This document shows positions 45,607 through 57,744 of a stretch of DNA of 64,000 nucleotides, piece by piece (the stretch's first letter is position 1; the number at the start of each line of letters is the position of its first letter). Below the pieces are notes generated by a model. That model saw only the letters and a program-made list of their open reading frames with translations, did no database searches and was not told where the DNA came from. A program made the position numbers and the translations under genes. The stretch is from Rotaria sordida. Its lineage: Eukaryota; Rotifera; Eurotatoria; Philodinida; Philodinidae. The stretch spans positions 245,702 to 309,701 of the forward strand of contig CAJNOL010000010.1 of the NCBI GenBank assembly GCA_905250125.1. Reading direction: 5' to 3'.

Positions 45607-47842
45607 ATGCAATAACATATATACAAATTATAAGATAATTAAAAATCTTATCTTACAAACAAAAACTTTGACATTCTACTAAATATTTTCTCAAAGTCTT
45701 TATCTTGTTGTATATCTAGATTTCTTTTCGCATATGTTCTCTTCATTGATGAATGATGTTTGTGTTATCTGTCATCTGTCCAACATAATAATGATCTTCT
45801 GATAAGCAATTAGTATACGAACTGCTTATTTTAAACATCTATCGTTTTTTTTTCGATTGTATTCTAAAAAGTTATTGTTATCATATTTTTTTCGTAACAT
45901 TTTTATTATACAACTCTATTGATTAGAACTGCAATAACTAGTGCAACGATATAGCTTTTTAATTCTTAGTAATCGAATAAATTAAGATGAAGTTGTAATA
46001 AAACAAAATTATTCATTACATACAAAATTTAGTTTTAAAATGGCTTTCGTGATGTAGATCTATTAGAATCGTAATGTATGGTTGTGTAAAAGAAGTTTAT
46101 TTTCAAAAAAAAGAAAAAGAAAGAAATTCTCTTCACATTCAGATGGCAAACATTTATATTAGTCAAGATCAATGATTGTTCTGTCGAAATGCATAGATTT
46201 CCAGTCGAAATTTGCAGGAAAGACGTCGTTTTCGGTCGAGAGATTTCAAAAAACGGTAAGAATTCGAAGATGTGAATGCGATAATCGTACCTGGTAACCT
46301 GACCTACTCGTTTCACGACCGGAATCGAGAAAATTCTACAACTGGATGCCGACATTCTATTCCTGTTGACAAGTTCTTACTATGTTTCAGTCAGAATCGG
46401 CCATGCATTATTCATCTGAAAGATTTTGATCAAAAGACAGAATATTCCAACATGTAACATAATACATTTGAAAAGTGCATAATATATTCAATAAAAGTAA
46501 GAAAATCAGTTAAGGAACAAACTAGGAAAAAAACAACATAGAAAATACCTGATAGAACGAAAGAAACATAAAGCTATAACTGATAACATCTTTATATCAA
46601 GAAAACAATGAACACAGAGGGATAATACCCTTTATACAAACTCAGTCTTATGGAACGGTCTAAGTACGTGTTATAATAATATCTCTACAGAAAACAGTAG
46701 CGGCTTTAGGAAGATGATGCTGAAAGTGTTGTATCTGCTTCACCATTAATTTCTTCCTTGTTTTTTTTCTAGATAACAAGGTCAAGAAAGCATTGATACG
46801 ATGTCGAATGAACTTCAAAACGCATTTTTTTCACCATAATTATCATTTCGCTCTCTACTGAAGCGTTTCACTTCACTTAAGTCCTCGATTCGTCACTGAT
46901 TGAAGAAAAAAATGATGTCCGATATATAAGATTTGAAGAAAGTCTGTTCTAAAGATGAGTATATTCTTTTTTTAAATTGCGTTTAGATCTTGTTTTATGA
47001 AATATAAAAATAATGATTTCTCTTATTTTCAATCCAATGAATACTAAGATTGAGAAAAAATAAAATAACATATTTGTTATTTTCTTGTAATTAAATATAT
47101 TCATTTGACTTCCGACATTGATCTAATTTGACAGAGTATCATACAAAATTTATCATATCTCAATTAAAATAGTTATATATAATCTATAGATTCTTTTCTC
47201 TTTTGTAATTCATCAAAATATAAAGCTTAATAAAAATATGCATCAGTCAATTCTACATCTCGAGGTTAGTCATGCTAAAAGTCTAAAAGTTTACTAGGAA
47301 GAAACAGATCAATATCTTTTCTATTTTATCTCTACTTGTAACGGCAATGTAAATATTATACAACGTCTGGCACTAAAAAAAAAAAACTTTTTTTTATTCT
47401 CAATCTATTATCAAAAGTTTTAGTTGTATAAAATAAGAAAGGATAAAGCTATCAAACAATATTTCCTCTTTTCGTACTAATTTTGTTGTCACTCTGACAG
47501 ATATCATAAACTAAAATACAATGGTTTCTTCTTTTTTTTTAGAAAGAATTCATTTTATAGTTCGACGTAAAAAAGAAGATGGCATCAATCAATTATCTCG
47601 ATAATAATATTATGAAAATGAAACGCATTAATTTATAAAATAACGGCTACAAACGCTTTTACTAAGTTTAGTATAGTCAAACTATTTTTCCATTTCTATG
47701 CAAGTATCAAACTTATATCTTTTAAAACAAAAAAAGAATGAATAAACAAATTTAAATCAGTCTTTTTTTTACAATAGAATATATGGAATAAGTATAATTT
47801 AAGTGAAACATGAACATGTCGCCTGGAAAAAGAAGATACTTA
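45607..47842. other. Intergenic region without supported genes
   Basis: AT-rich; two overlapping frames around 46035-46457 on opposite strands are in a slightly GC-richer patch but show no domain or splice pattern. Confidence 0.5.
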
Positions 47843-48398
47843 TCATGCATTAGAATTAGACTTTTTTGTTTCTTTATTAAGCCTTGACATTTCAGTTCGA
47901 TATGTCATTTTAGCAACCGGAATTTTATTCTGTCTTGCAGTTGGATCATAATTAGTGACATGTCTTTGTCTTATTAAAATAAAACTCAAGAACCCTGTTA
48001 TCAAATACAAAAAAAAAATAAGGTCAAACTCATTCAAAAGATACATTAGCTGCCCTGAGAATGCTTGTCGAACATAAAAAGCCTGTTATATTTTTAGACA
48101 AAAGAATTATGTGTGTTGAAATCAAAAGGCTTACAAATAGATTTAAACGTTGATAAAATTCAACCTAAAATATAATTAGAGAAAAATTATATTTGATGAA
48201 TTTTAGATTACTAAACCCAAAGTAATGATATTCCTTTATTAAAGAAAAGAAAGTTGATTCTTTGAATAATATAATTAAATTTTGTACGAATCATTTATCA
48301 GTTAGAAATTGATGAATAACAATTTTTCTTTCAACACTTTCATTTCCTTGTCTTTTCTTTTGGAAAATAAATAGTGCATCCATAGATTTGGAACTCAT
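47843..48398 (-). CDS. Predicted small membrane protein, 115 aa, with a 30-nt exon
   Basis: A three-exon model in frame (minus): 48398-48321 (MSSKSMDALFIFQKKRQGN...), 48164-48135 (VEFYQRLNLF) and 48082-47843. All four intron borders are GT/AG; introns are 156 and 52 nt. The last exon encodes AFYVRQAFSGQLMYLLNEFD, a hydrophobic helix (LIFFLYLITGFLSFILI), then a basic hydrophilic tail (RQRHVTNYDPTARQNKIPVA). The last exon is the best supported part; exon 1 assignment is tentative. I do not recognise the family. A small ER or organelle membrane subunit would fit the layout. Confidence 0.45.
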
Positions 48399-51300
48399 TA
48401 TTTTTTCTTTTCTTATCGTTGCATGTTAGTTTGAAAATGCTCTCCTCAAACTCTAATAATAACAATGAAAATCTTTTTTTTTTGTAATATAATAATAGTA
48501 TATAATTATCTGAGTATCATATATCCAGATACGATACAATAAGAAAACAGTTACGACAGTTGATACTTTAAATGCTTTCGAGTATTCTATTTCACTATTT
48601 CTTGGTTGTTTTTGTTTCAATTGGTTTGGCTTTGTTAAGTTTTGCAGTTTGTTAATTTTCTTTTTCCTTAATAAAGTCAACAAGAATTTTTATTTGTTGA
48701 TAATTTTAAATAGTTTCTTTTTTTGTTTATCGTAATAAGGTATGTATTTCCATTCTATAGGCTATTTCCGAAAATGAAATTTAACGTTTTTTTGTTTAAA
48801 GAATGAATATCTTTAAGTTCAGTTATAATATAAAATTGTCATGAGCTTTGTAGGTTTTTTGACATAGGACCAGAAGCGATTGAAGTCATTTTCTAATTAA
48901 AAACTTTTCGATTCTAAAAATTTCCTATAGAACTGAAGTTAAGTATTAAAATGTTATTATGGATTAGACGAGTAGTGCATTTGAATAATAATCGTTTTTT
49001 TTTTATGACGACAAAATTTTTAAAGACTAATTTTTATTAATCAATATTATTAAAAAGAAATTATCTTCTATATCTTTTGTGTTATTCTATCTATGAAATT
49101 TTTCAATACAGGAAAATTTTCAGATATTTTCATAGCGTTATTTTTCTTTTCTTCTTTTTCTTTTTTTTTAACCATCTGGGATTATTAACTTTTTTTAATC
49201 TTTCTCTCCCTCTAATGTACGCATATATGTTTAGCATTAAAGGAAGTTCAGCTCAGTGTCTATGTATGATTATTTTTATTCTATATTTTTTCGCAGAAAA
49301 CATAATCGGAATATTTGACGGTCTGGTTCATATGTTATTTCCATTGGTCGATAGGACAATTAACAAAAGCTTTGCGTTTCATCTATGAAAAGTAGGTTTA
49401 TTGAATAGTTGGTAGAAGAAAAATAGGCCTCTTAATCAACGACGTGAAAAATGTATTATAAAAGAGAACTTAATAGAAAAAAAAACAAAAAGAATATGTC
49501 TTCTTTGTTTTATTAAAAAAGTACACCGAATATTGTTTGATCAATATCAATATATATATATATATAAATATATATTCATTAAAAAAATAAATACCAACTA
49601 TAAGAATATCTTTATGTTCAATACTTGTTGGAATTGATTACTTAGAAATTTATTTAGGTAAGTTTGTCTTATTGCTTTATTTCTTTATATCATATATAAC
49701 AAGAACAATAAGAATACATTCGCATGCAATATAAACAAATAAGTACGTATTTGTTATTTCAAGATATTAATTTCTAGTTTATTTTGTTTTTGGTTTTCCT
49801 AAAATGATCTAATTAATATCGAAGGTGGAATGACATTATTGATAAGAAAGTAGATTTATAATGTTTGGTTAATTTACTTTCATGTTCTTTTCACAATAGG
49901 TCAAGTACAAGATAGATGGATAGCATATTTCACTATCATCTTAAAGTTTTTCATTCTATAAGATTGTTTTTGTAGTTATTAAGAAAATTCAATCGAAAAT
50001 ATCAAGATAAATTATATAATGAGAATAAATCGAATATCTAGCTTGTATTTTTTCTTTTGTTTATATCGAATTTATTTCACACAGAAAATGTTATTTATTC
50101 ATAATATTAATCTAAACTTTGTTATACTTGAAAGAAAATCTCATCTTAAATTAATATTATGTATCCCATAATCAACATATTACTTTCAGAGGTGTTCCCA
50201 ATGGCAGGAAGATGATCCCTCTTCCAATTATGGAACACTTTTGTTTTTTCTCAGCAAAACTGAAGAATCATTCTTCATGTTTCTTGTTTACCAATATTCT
50301 CAACAAGGGTCGCCCTCTTTCCAATGTAGTGAATTCAACCTTCTCAGTAGTTAATTTCCTCTCTTTTAATCTTAGTTACCTCGAAATATCTCTAATTACT
50401 TTATATATAATTATATAGTATGCTGGTTTTTACAGCGTCAATTGATGAATGAGATTAAATTTATACGTTTCTCTTTTTGACACAGTAGTGCAATGTCTTT
50501 TATAGGACACAAACTAGAAAACGAGAGACGATATTATATCATCGATAATAAACAATTTTATTTATATTATAATCATCATGTATCCTTATTCAGCAATGTT
50601 TACAATACGCCATATTGTTAAGTAAAACAGAAAAAACATGATTTTCATCATTGTTTATAATTTTCTTTTTTCTTTTATAAAAAAAAAATTCATTCAGTTC
50701 TATGTATTTATTTATAAATATAGTATCACTAGTTAAATGTTTGTAATTACGTCCTTTTTAAGAATCTATATTGAAAAACGTAGTATATAATTAGTTAAAT
50801 TTTTGTAAAGTAAAATTTGATTTTTTTCAGAATAGTTTAGATTCATTTATGTCTTCGTGCTTAATTAATTCTATTTTATCACGTTTATTTATACTAATGA
50901 ACACAAATTCTTTGTGTATCTTATCAAAATAACTCAATGCGCAATAATGTCATTAACAACATAAGAAAAAACACCTTTTTTCCGTTGTTTTTTTGAATAC
51001 AACATGAAGTCTTCATTATTTTTTTTAGCATCTTCATTAGTATATCTAAGTCACAAGACATTTAGCATATAAAAGTATAATGAATAATAATAATAATAAT
51101 TCTTCGACGGAAAGAAAATTATACCCATTGTGTATAGATAGGAAAAATAGACAAAAAAAAATTAGAATAAAAAACTTGGCTCGTTATATGTTTTTCTCAT
51201 AAGAAATTAAAATTTCAATTCAATGAAATATTTCATTTATCTTATTTTCATCTCATCATTAAAAATAAATTCATTGAGAATATCATTTAGTTAAAAATCA

Positions 51301-53014
51301 ATTCACTGAATAGTTTAGAAAGAAAAGCAAATTAAAATTCAATTTATTATTTTAATAAAAACTTTCTTTTAAATATTATCTCCATTAAACTATTCTTCTT
51401 TTCATTTATAATTTAAATATCAATTTTATATAATTTGATAACAAATTTAAGATAAAAAATTCGTACGAATTCCTATCTATAAAATATGGTTCAGACCTCA
51501 TAGTTTTTACTAAATTGTACCTTTTTTTTTTGTTTAATTTAGCAAAGTATTCATTTTATATTGAGTATATAAAGTCTACCAATTAATTATGTTGATAAAA
51601 CTAGTATGGTTGAAAAGGTTTATTATTGTATTTTGCTTTAGTTTTTTTTCTCATATTATAAACAATGAGATGAATAGTTCAATTTGGTTAAAAACGATTG
51701 ATTGAATTTGATTCTTATAAGATACAAGAAACTAATATCTTTATTTATAACATAACAATAAAAAATGTTTAGAAAAACAAAAAATTGACAGTTTTTACTA
51801 GTTGTTCTTTTTTCTCTTTTGAGAATTTTTAAAGTTCATTTAGATATTTAAATTTTCTTTGATAGAAAAAAAAAGGGTAATTAGTATCTGATTCAAATAT
51901 ATAAAGTCAAATGAGAAGTTTTTTTATCACATGCATTCTTTTCTTACAATATTTTATCTTCAATCTGTTGAAGAAAATAATGTCGAATACTAGATTTATC
52001 GAAACCTAAGAACCAAGATTTATTTTTTGACCGGAAATTAAATTGAGTGTATCCATTAATAATGCATTACTGTATCTCCTGAAATTTTTGCCAATCGAAT
52101 ATATTATGTATCACAACATGCAACGAAAAATAATATAGAACCAGGTTAGATTTTTTTTCTGGTATAAAATGAATAGTCTTTATTATATGATATATAGAAT
52201 TTCTCTTGCAGAATATAATTTTTTTTCGGAAGTTAATTTTTTTTCTTTTATAATAAGAATATATCATATCCGTAGGCAATCGATGCTGATGCTGATAAAA
52301 GTAATCTATTAATGATTGGTGTATTTATTAATTTTTTATCTATGTTTCTTCTTAGAAAGGAAAGATTAATATGAAACTTTGAGCTTGATTTTAATTACTA
52401 ATTAAAAAAAAAAATTAGTAGAATCATAGCCGATTCCATGTTTAAATAATATTATTAGAATATGATGCATAGGAACTATTATGATATCAATTTCTCTATA
52501 AGAAGAATTATTATTTTAATTAAATGATGAATACAATAGTCTAGGTCAATTTTGTTTGAATAAATAAGTTTATATAGTAATAGATATTTTAGACAGAAAA
52601 GAAGATATGACCAGGAAAACCTTATTTTATTGGATAAATTACTAGATAACTAATCATTTTTTAATTTCCTTTTCTTTTTGATGAAAAATTCTTTCTATTT
52701 TAATGACGTCTGAATGCATGACAGCACTTAAGAAAAAAAAAAGCCTTTTAGAAAAAAGTTTAATAAAGAGTATTTTTATCATATAAATTATCACTTATTA
52801 AAATTGTATTTATTTTCTTTGTTACTTTTGTTTTGTTGTAAAGTAATTTTTTATATAGAATATTAATGAACAGAAATGATTATTAAGAAAATAAAGTGCT
52901 TTTCGTTTCTTAAATAAAAAGTCTATTCTGAGTCATTTTACTGTTATTATCATTTATTTAGATGAATAATTTTGTAAGAATAGATGATTAACGAATAATT
53001 TAATAAATAGAAAT
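48399..53014. other. Long AT-rich intergenic region
   Basis: No exon supported. It contains a TA microsatellite near 49549-49574 and an (AAT)n run near 51081-51098. Poly-T/poly-A rich frames such as 49077-49388 are low-complexity artefacts. Could hold distal regulatory DNA for the GPCR gene. Confidence 0.5.
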
Positions 53015-56000
53015 ATGGTAATAATAAACGAAACAATAGCAGACAATTCGTCGGAAGAACATGACGCTCCATTATTTGCTGGTCAGGTCTTACTTATATT
53101 TTACTGTTTAATTTTTATTTTTGGTTTTATAGGTAATTTTTAAAAAATTGAATTTAATACATAAATTCATTGTTGTTGTCTTCTTGTTTTTGTATTAGGT
53201 AATTCCATGGTTATTTATGTAGCTATTCGAAAGAAAAATTATAGAAATGTAACCAATTGTTATGTTATTAATTTGGCTATAGCTGATCTTTTATTTTTAA
53301 CACTTTCAATACCGTACACAACGTATTTAGGTGTGAAAAATTCATATCCATTTGGTAATATTGTATGCAAAATCTATACATATCTTGCTTATGTAAGTTA
53401 ATTAGAATTTATAGAATATTCTAATAAATTTTTTATCGTAGGGATTTTTACAAGCTACTTGTAATATATTAGCTATGATGAGTATTGATCGATTTTTATA
53501 TATTGTTCGACCAAAATCAAAACTTAGATGGCGTACACCACATAATGCTTTTATAATTTGTATTATCATTTGGGCTTGTAAGTTTATGCAATGAATATTC
53601 ATCTGTGTTATATGTTTGCTTGCACTATCATCGATACACTGGCAGTTGATTGCCGATCGGAGAACAACGATCGATATATCACGATAGAATGATGGTCAGA
53701 AGGTAGCCGAATGTCTATATATCAAACTACTTTCAGTAGACTGCAAGGATCAAACAATAGAGACTTCAATCTTGAAGTCACACGAAGTCTTTTAAAATCT
53801 TTAACCTATGGCTTTTGTGAAACGCGATCTAAAAGGAGTATTGAAGTGTAGAGTAGAAAGTGGGACCCTTCGGACCACTCCGCTCCGCTCCTCCAACGTG
53901 ACAGACATCTTACCAACGAGTCACCACAGACATGACAGACACCATAACGACGCTATCTTTCTCCTGCAGTCCCGCCCCCTTCCCCACCTTACAGACCGTA
54001 TATCAATAAGATCTCGTTATAATATATGTCCTACTTCCTTATTGCATTTCTCGAAGATTAAATAGCTAGATGATGAAGAAATGTGTCTCAAAGTAGATAG
54101 AATAAAACAGTCTCTCTGTGACTAGCAACAGAAACTACGTCGTCGTGTCTCACATTTCAATCCCGCAGAAATTCCGCTAACAGCTTCGAATACATGTTGA
54201 AATGATATAAAGTATCTGGAAGTCTCTATGATTGAAGTTTCTTGAAGTATGCTGTTTGTTCCTCTCGGTAGACTGTCGGTATATCCGCAGTTTTTTTGCT
54301 ACTGCCAGCAAGTACCACTAATATAGTGTATACTATACCGACGATTTATCGGCTGTTTTTGTTCAAGCTTGAATCACATGGGTTTCTATATATCGAAATA
54401 TTTGTTTTTTTTTTAATATAGGCTCTTTAATTCTCATTATTCCTTACCATGTAGTATCACGTGTATTAACATCAGCTTCTATCGCTTGTGGAATGGCTGA
54501 ACATGAAAATTTGATTGTTTGCTTATTTCCATTTTGTTCCTATTATGCCATACCCCTTATTGTGATTATTGTATGTTATACGAATTTGGCACTACATGTG
54601 ATAAGAACAAGTCGAAAAATGGCTGATATTGTGAATACTGTATGAAACCTACGAAAAGTTTTGAAGAAAAAAAAATTAAATTTTCATTCTTTGTTTTTTT
54701 TTCTGTAGAAAAGTTTTCATCAAACAGTACAATTGAAACAACGACGAGTAACACGAATGGTAAGATAAAATTATCGAACTACTAGGTTGTTTTAATTATC
54801 TTAATAATATAATCATAAATATGACTTTATAATAGTAAATGCAAAATCTCTTCATTTCTGAGTAAAGAAAAATAAACATGTATGATATTGGTATCGATTT
54901 ACGATATATATATGAAATAGTTTTATAAGAAATCAAATATAAATTTTTGTGATAAAAATTCTTAATATTAAAACTTCATTTAAACATGAGAACATAAATA
55001 GACAAGAAAGATTTTATGAATAATTTCTATATAACTACAGCACATAAATAAAAGTCACTTATTTGTTATCATCAAAAAAAAACCGATGTATAATGTCGTT
55101 CTATGTTATATAAAAGATTACAGTAACATTCGAAAGTAGCATAAAACTTTCGAATACTTCTTGATAATTTTTATATGCTCAGATGAGTCTTTACATTCTT
55201 TGGAAATGATTTGTATTTTACTCAAAAAATAATAATAAAACCCCATTTTTATAAAACATTTATAAACAAACACTATTATATGAAATACTCAACATAATAT
55301 TGAATTTTAATTATGTATCATCTGAAGGAACAAAGTTGATTTCTTAATTTGATATAATAAGTCTGAAAATGAGTAGAGATCTCGATATTATAAATAATTT
55401 TTAAATATTTCTTCACTTAATTCAGAATGAATGTTTCCTATCAGGAAATATAAGAAGAGGCAGAGAGAGAGAGAGAATTTTTAATTTTTACTAAATATGA
55501 GTGATATGGGCATTGAAATAAAAAATTTCTTCTATTATAATTCAGTTGAAAGAGATTGGTTCCGATTATTTTTATATATAGTAGTTACCTGTTAGTGAAG
55601 CAAAAAAAGAAATGATCAATTCATGTGTAAAATGGCGTAATAAAGTAAATGAAATGGTTAATAGTTGAGGAAATGAAGTCACCAAAAATCATCACAGTCG
55701 AAAGAAGCAAAGGTTACATAAGACATTTTACAGAAATATTATTATATTCTATATTGAATACAATTCATCAATGATTTAATTTGCAAAACTATTATTACTT
55801 TCGATCGACTTTTACATAAAGATCAAATTATAAGACAAGTTTATAAATTTATACAGAAAACAAAAGACCTGCCGAGCATTAATGTAGGCTCCTAAAAAAA
55901 AAATTCTTCATAGTGAGGCAAGTCTTTCTAGCAGAAATGTTTATCTTTAGGTCAGAATAATTTCTTAATTTCTTTCATTATCAAAGGCGGTCACATATGG

Positions 56001-57270
56001 GACAGCTATCAATCAATGCGATAACTATCGAATTTCATTAGAAGCTCTCAAATTTGTGTTAAATTGTCGAAAAATAGACAAACTCATTTTATCGTTGAAA
56101 GTGACACAGACTTTTCTTTTTTGCATTTGGAGGTTTTAATCATGTACAAGTCATGAGATTAGTTCTATTTTTGTGATAATATTTTCAAAGGTCTTTTTTT
56201 TTAATTTCATTTATTAACAACAAGGGTAAAGAAGTTTGAATGAATGATTCTAAATTGTGTTGCCAAGAAGATAATTAGTTTCATTACATAAAACTGAAGA
56301 AAGATTTATCTCAAATTACGTTAAAATCAGATAAGACTCATTAGAAGTTTTTTTCTAAATCAGAGAAAGCTATCGTCAAATTTTCAAAAGCAAGAGAGAT
56401 ATCCTACCTGAATCCTCTCGTGATCACATCACTCCTGAATATTATGAACTCATATCTAGAGTGTAAAACTATCAATAACTTTCGGACATATCATAGCAAC
56501 ACTAAAATCTCATCGTAAGTAAAAGTTCCAGCATTCGATTTTTTTTTAATGATATACTTTGATAAAGATCAAATTTTAGTAAATTAGTTATTAGCTAACA
56601 AGAGAATATTTTAATTCTTAATTTTATCTAATCTTGATAGGTCTTCTATAATGAAGAAAATCTTATCTTAAAAGTTTCTTTTTGTGTCACTTAGAATGAA
56701 TAGTAACTCCATTGTTAGTCACTATTGTGAATTGTTGCAAAAATTGTTGGATACATTCAATTATCAAACTTTTATCATCGAAATCAAAGATATTAATCTT
56801 TCTTTTATAAATATGTTGTTGTTTTTGTTTTGTAGGTTATTGTTGTAACATTAGCATTTGCTATTTGTTGGTTACCAATACATATTCTTGAATTAATGAA
56901 ATGTGGTAATCCACAACTTCTTAATTCTCTTATTCAATTATATCCTAAAGTTCTTTATTCAATACGTGCATTTACACACGCATTAGCGTATCTTAATTCT
57001 TGTTTAAATCCTTATTTATATGCATTATTAAATCGTAATTTCTGTATTGATCTTGCTGATATAGTACCATCATGGATGTCATGTGGTAAGAAATTAGTTA
57101 CAATTGAAAATGAACATTTTAATAATGACCCACAATTGTCAAGAGCAATATTATCAGGAAATCAAATTTTTATTTCAAAAAAATATCATGATCATGATGA
57201 AGATGATACAGATTATTATGAACAAAATCAAACAACAAATGATGCTAGTTGTCAAGTTGAATTACATTAA
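53015..57270 (+). CDS. Rhodopsin-class GPCR, peptide-receptor-like, 383 aa
   Basis: Six exons join in frame: 53015-53132, 53199-53392, 53442-53577, 54422-54639, 54709-54759, 56836-57270. The N-terminus is short with two N-glycosylation sequons (NET, NSS). Family hallmarks: GNSMVIYVAIR (TM1), NLAIADLLFLTLSIPYT (TM2), the Cys at the start of TM3 (GNIVCKIY), DRF in place of DRY in SIDRFLYIVRP, AICWLPIHILELM (TM6) and ALAYLNSCLNPYLYALLNRNF (TM7 NPxxY and helix 8). The ALAYLNSCLNP pattern recalls galanin/allatostatin-A/kisspeptin receptors, but the ligand cannot be read from sequence. The C-tail is acidic and His/Asp/Tyr-rich. Introns 3 (844 nt) and 5 (2.1 kb) are enlarged; the first intron after TM1 sits at a conserved-looking GN|S site. 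Confidence 0.88.
53620..54380. repeat. Repeat-derived sequence with GC-rich core in GPCR intron 3
   Basis: Loose inverted arms (CAGTAGACTGCAAGGATCAA near 53728 against TTGTTCCTCTCGGTAGACTG near 54252) and GAAGTCT words like those at 42580-43060. The core 53850-54000 is GC-rich (e.g. CGGACCACTCCGCTCCGCTC), unlike anything else in the window. Confidence 0.5.
54760..56835. other. Large GPCR intron 5
   Basis: A 2.1-kb AT-rich intron between the ICL3 exon and TM6. It holds a short (GA)n tract at about 55459-55475. No exon or clear inverted repeat was found. Confidence 0.5.
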
Positions 57271-57744
57271 ATTGAAGTTAACAATCAATAGTCAAAATAA
57301 TTCTTATGATTATGAACAAACGAAACAAACTTATATAAATTTTTCTTTTCTTCTTTCTTGTTCAGTATATACACACAAGATAAACCAAGACAAAAAAAAA
57401 CCAAAATATTTTCTTTATGAGAAATTTATTTAAATAGCAGTCAGTATCAATAGACAATATATTATACAATTATCACAGGTATACCTATATTGTCAATATG
57501 GAATCGAAACAAAAAAAAAAAGCGAAATAGACAAGTATAATTTGAGTTAGTGGTAGATATTTAAAAAAAACCATTGCGAAGATTATTGATCAAAATCGAA
57601 TATAACAGATATGAATAACCACAGAAAAAAAAAGTTGAATCAAATGAATCATTAAAAAAAGCAATTTGCTTGCTGATATCATTTATCTTCTCGAGACAAA
57701 GTCATGAACAATCAGCTTAATGAACAAAAGATAAAAGGAAAACT
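57271..57744. other. Convergent 3' spacer (GPCR / SPTLC2)
   Basis: Tail-to-tail 3' UTR sequence of two genes, AT-rich, no other feature. Confidence 0.5.

Noticed and set aside
46035-46457. Overlapping open frames on both strands
   Set aside because: Mutually antisense, no conserved motif, no upstream exons.
49077-49388. 103-aa open frame rich in Phe/Leu/Ile
   Set aside because: Driven by T-runs; codon pattern and context do not look coding.
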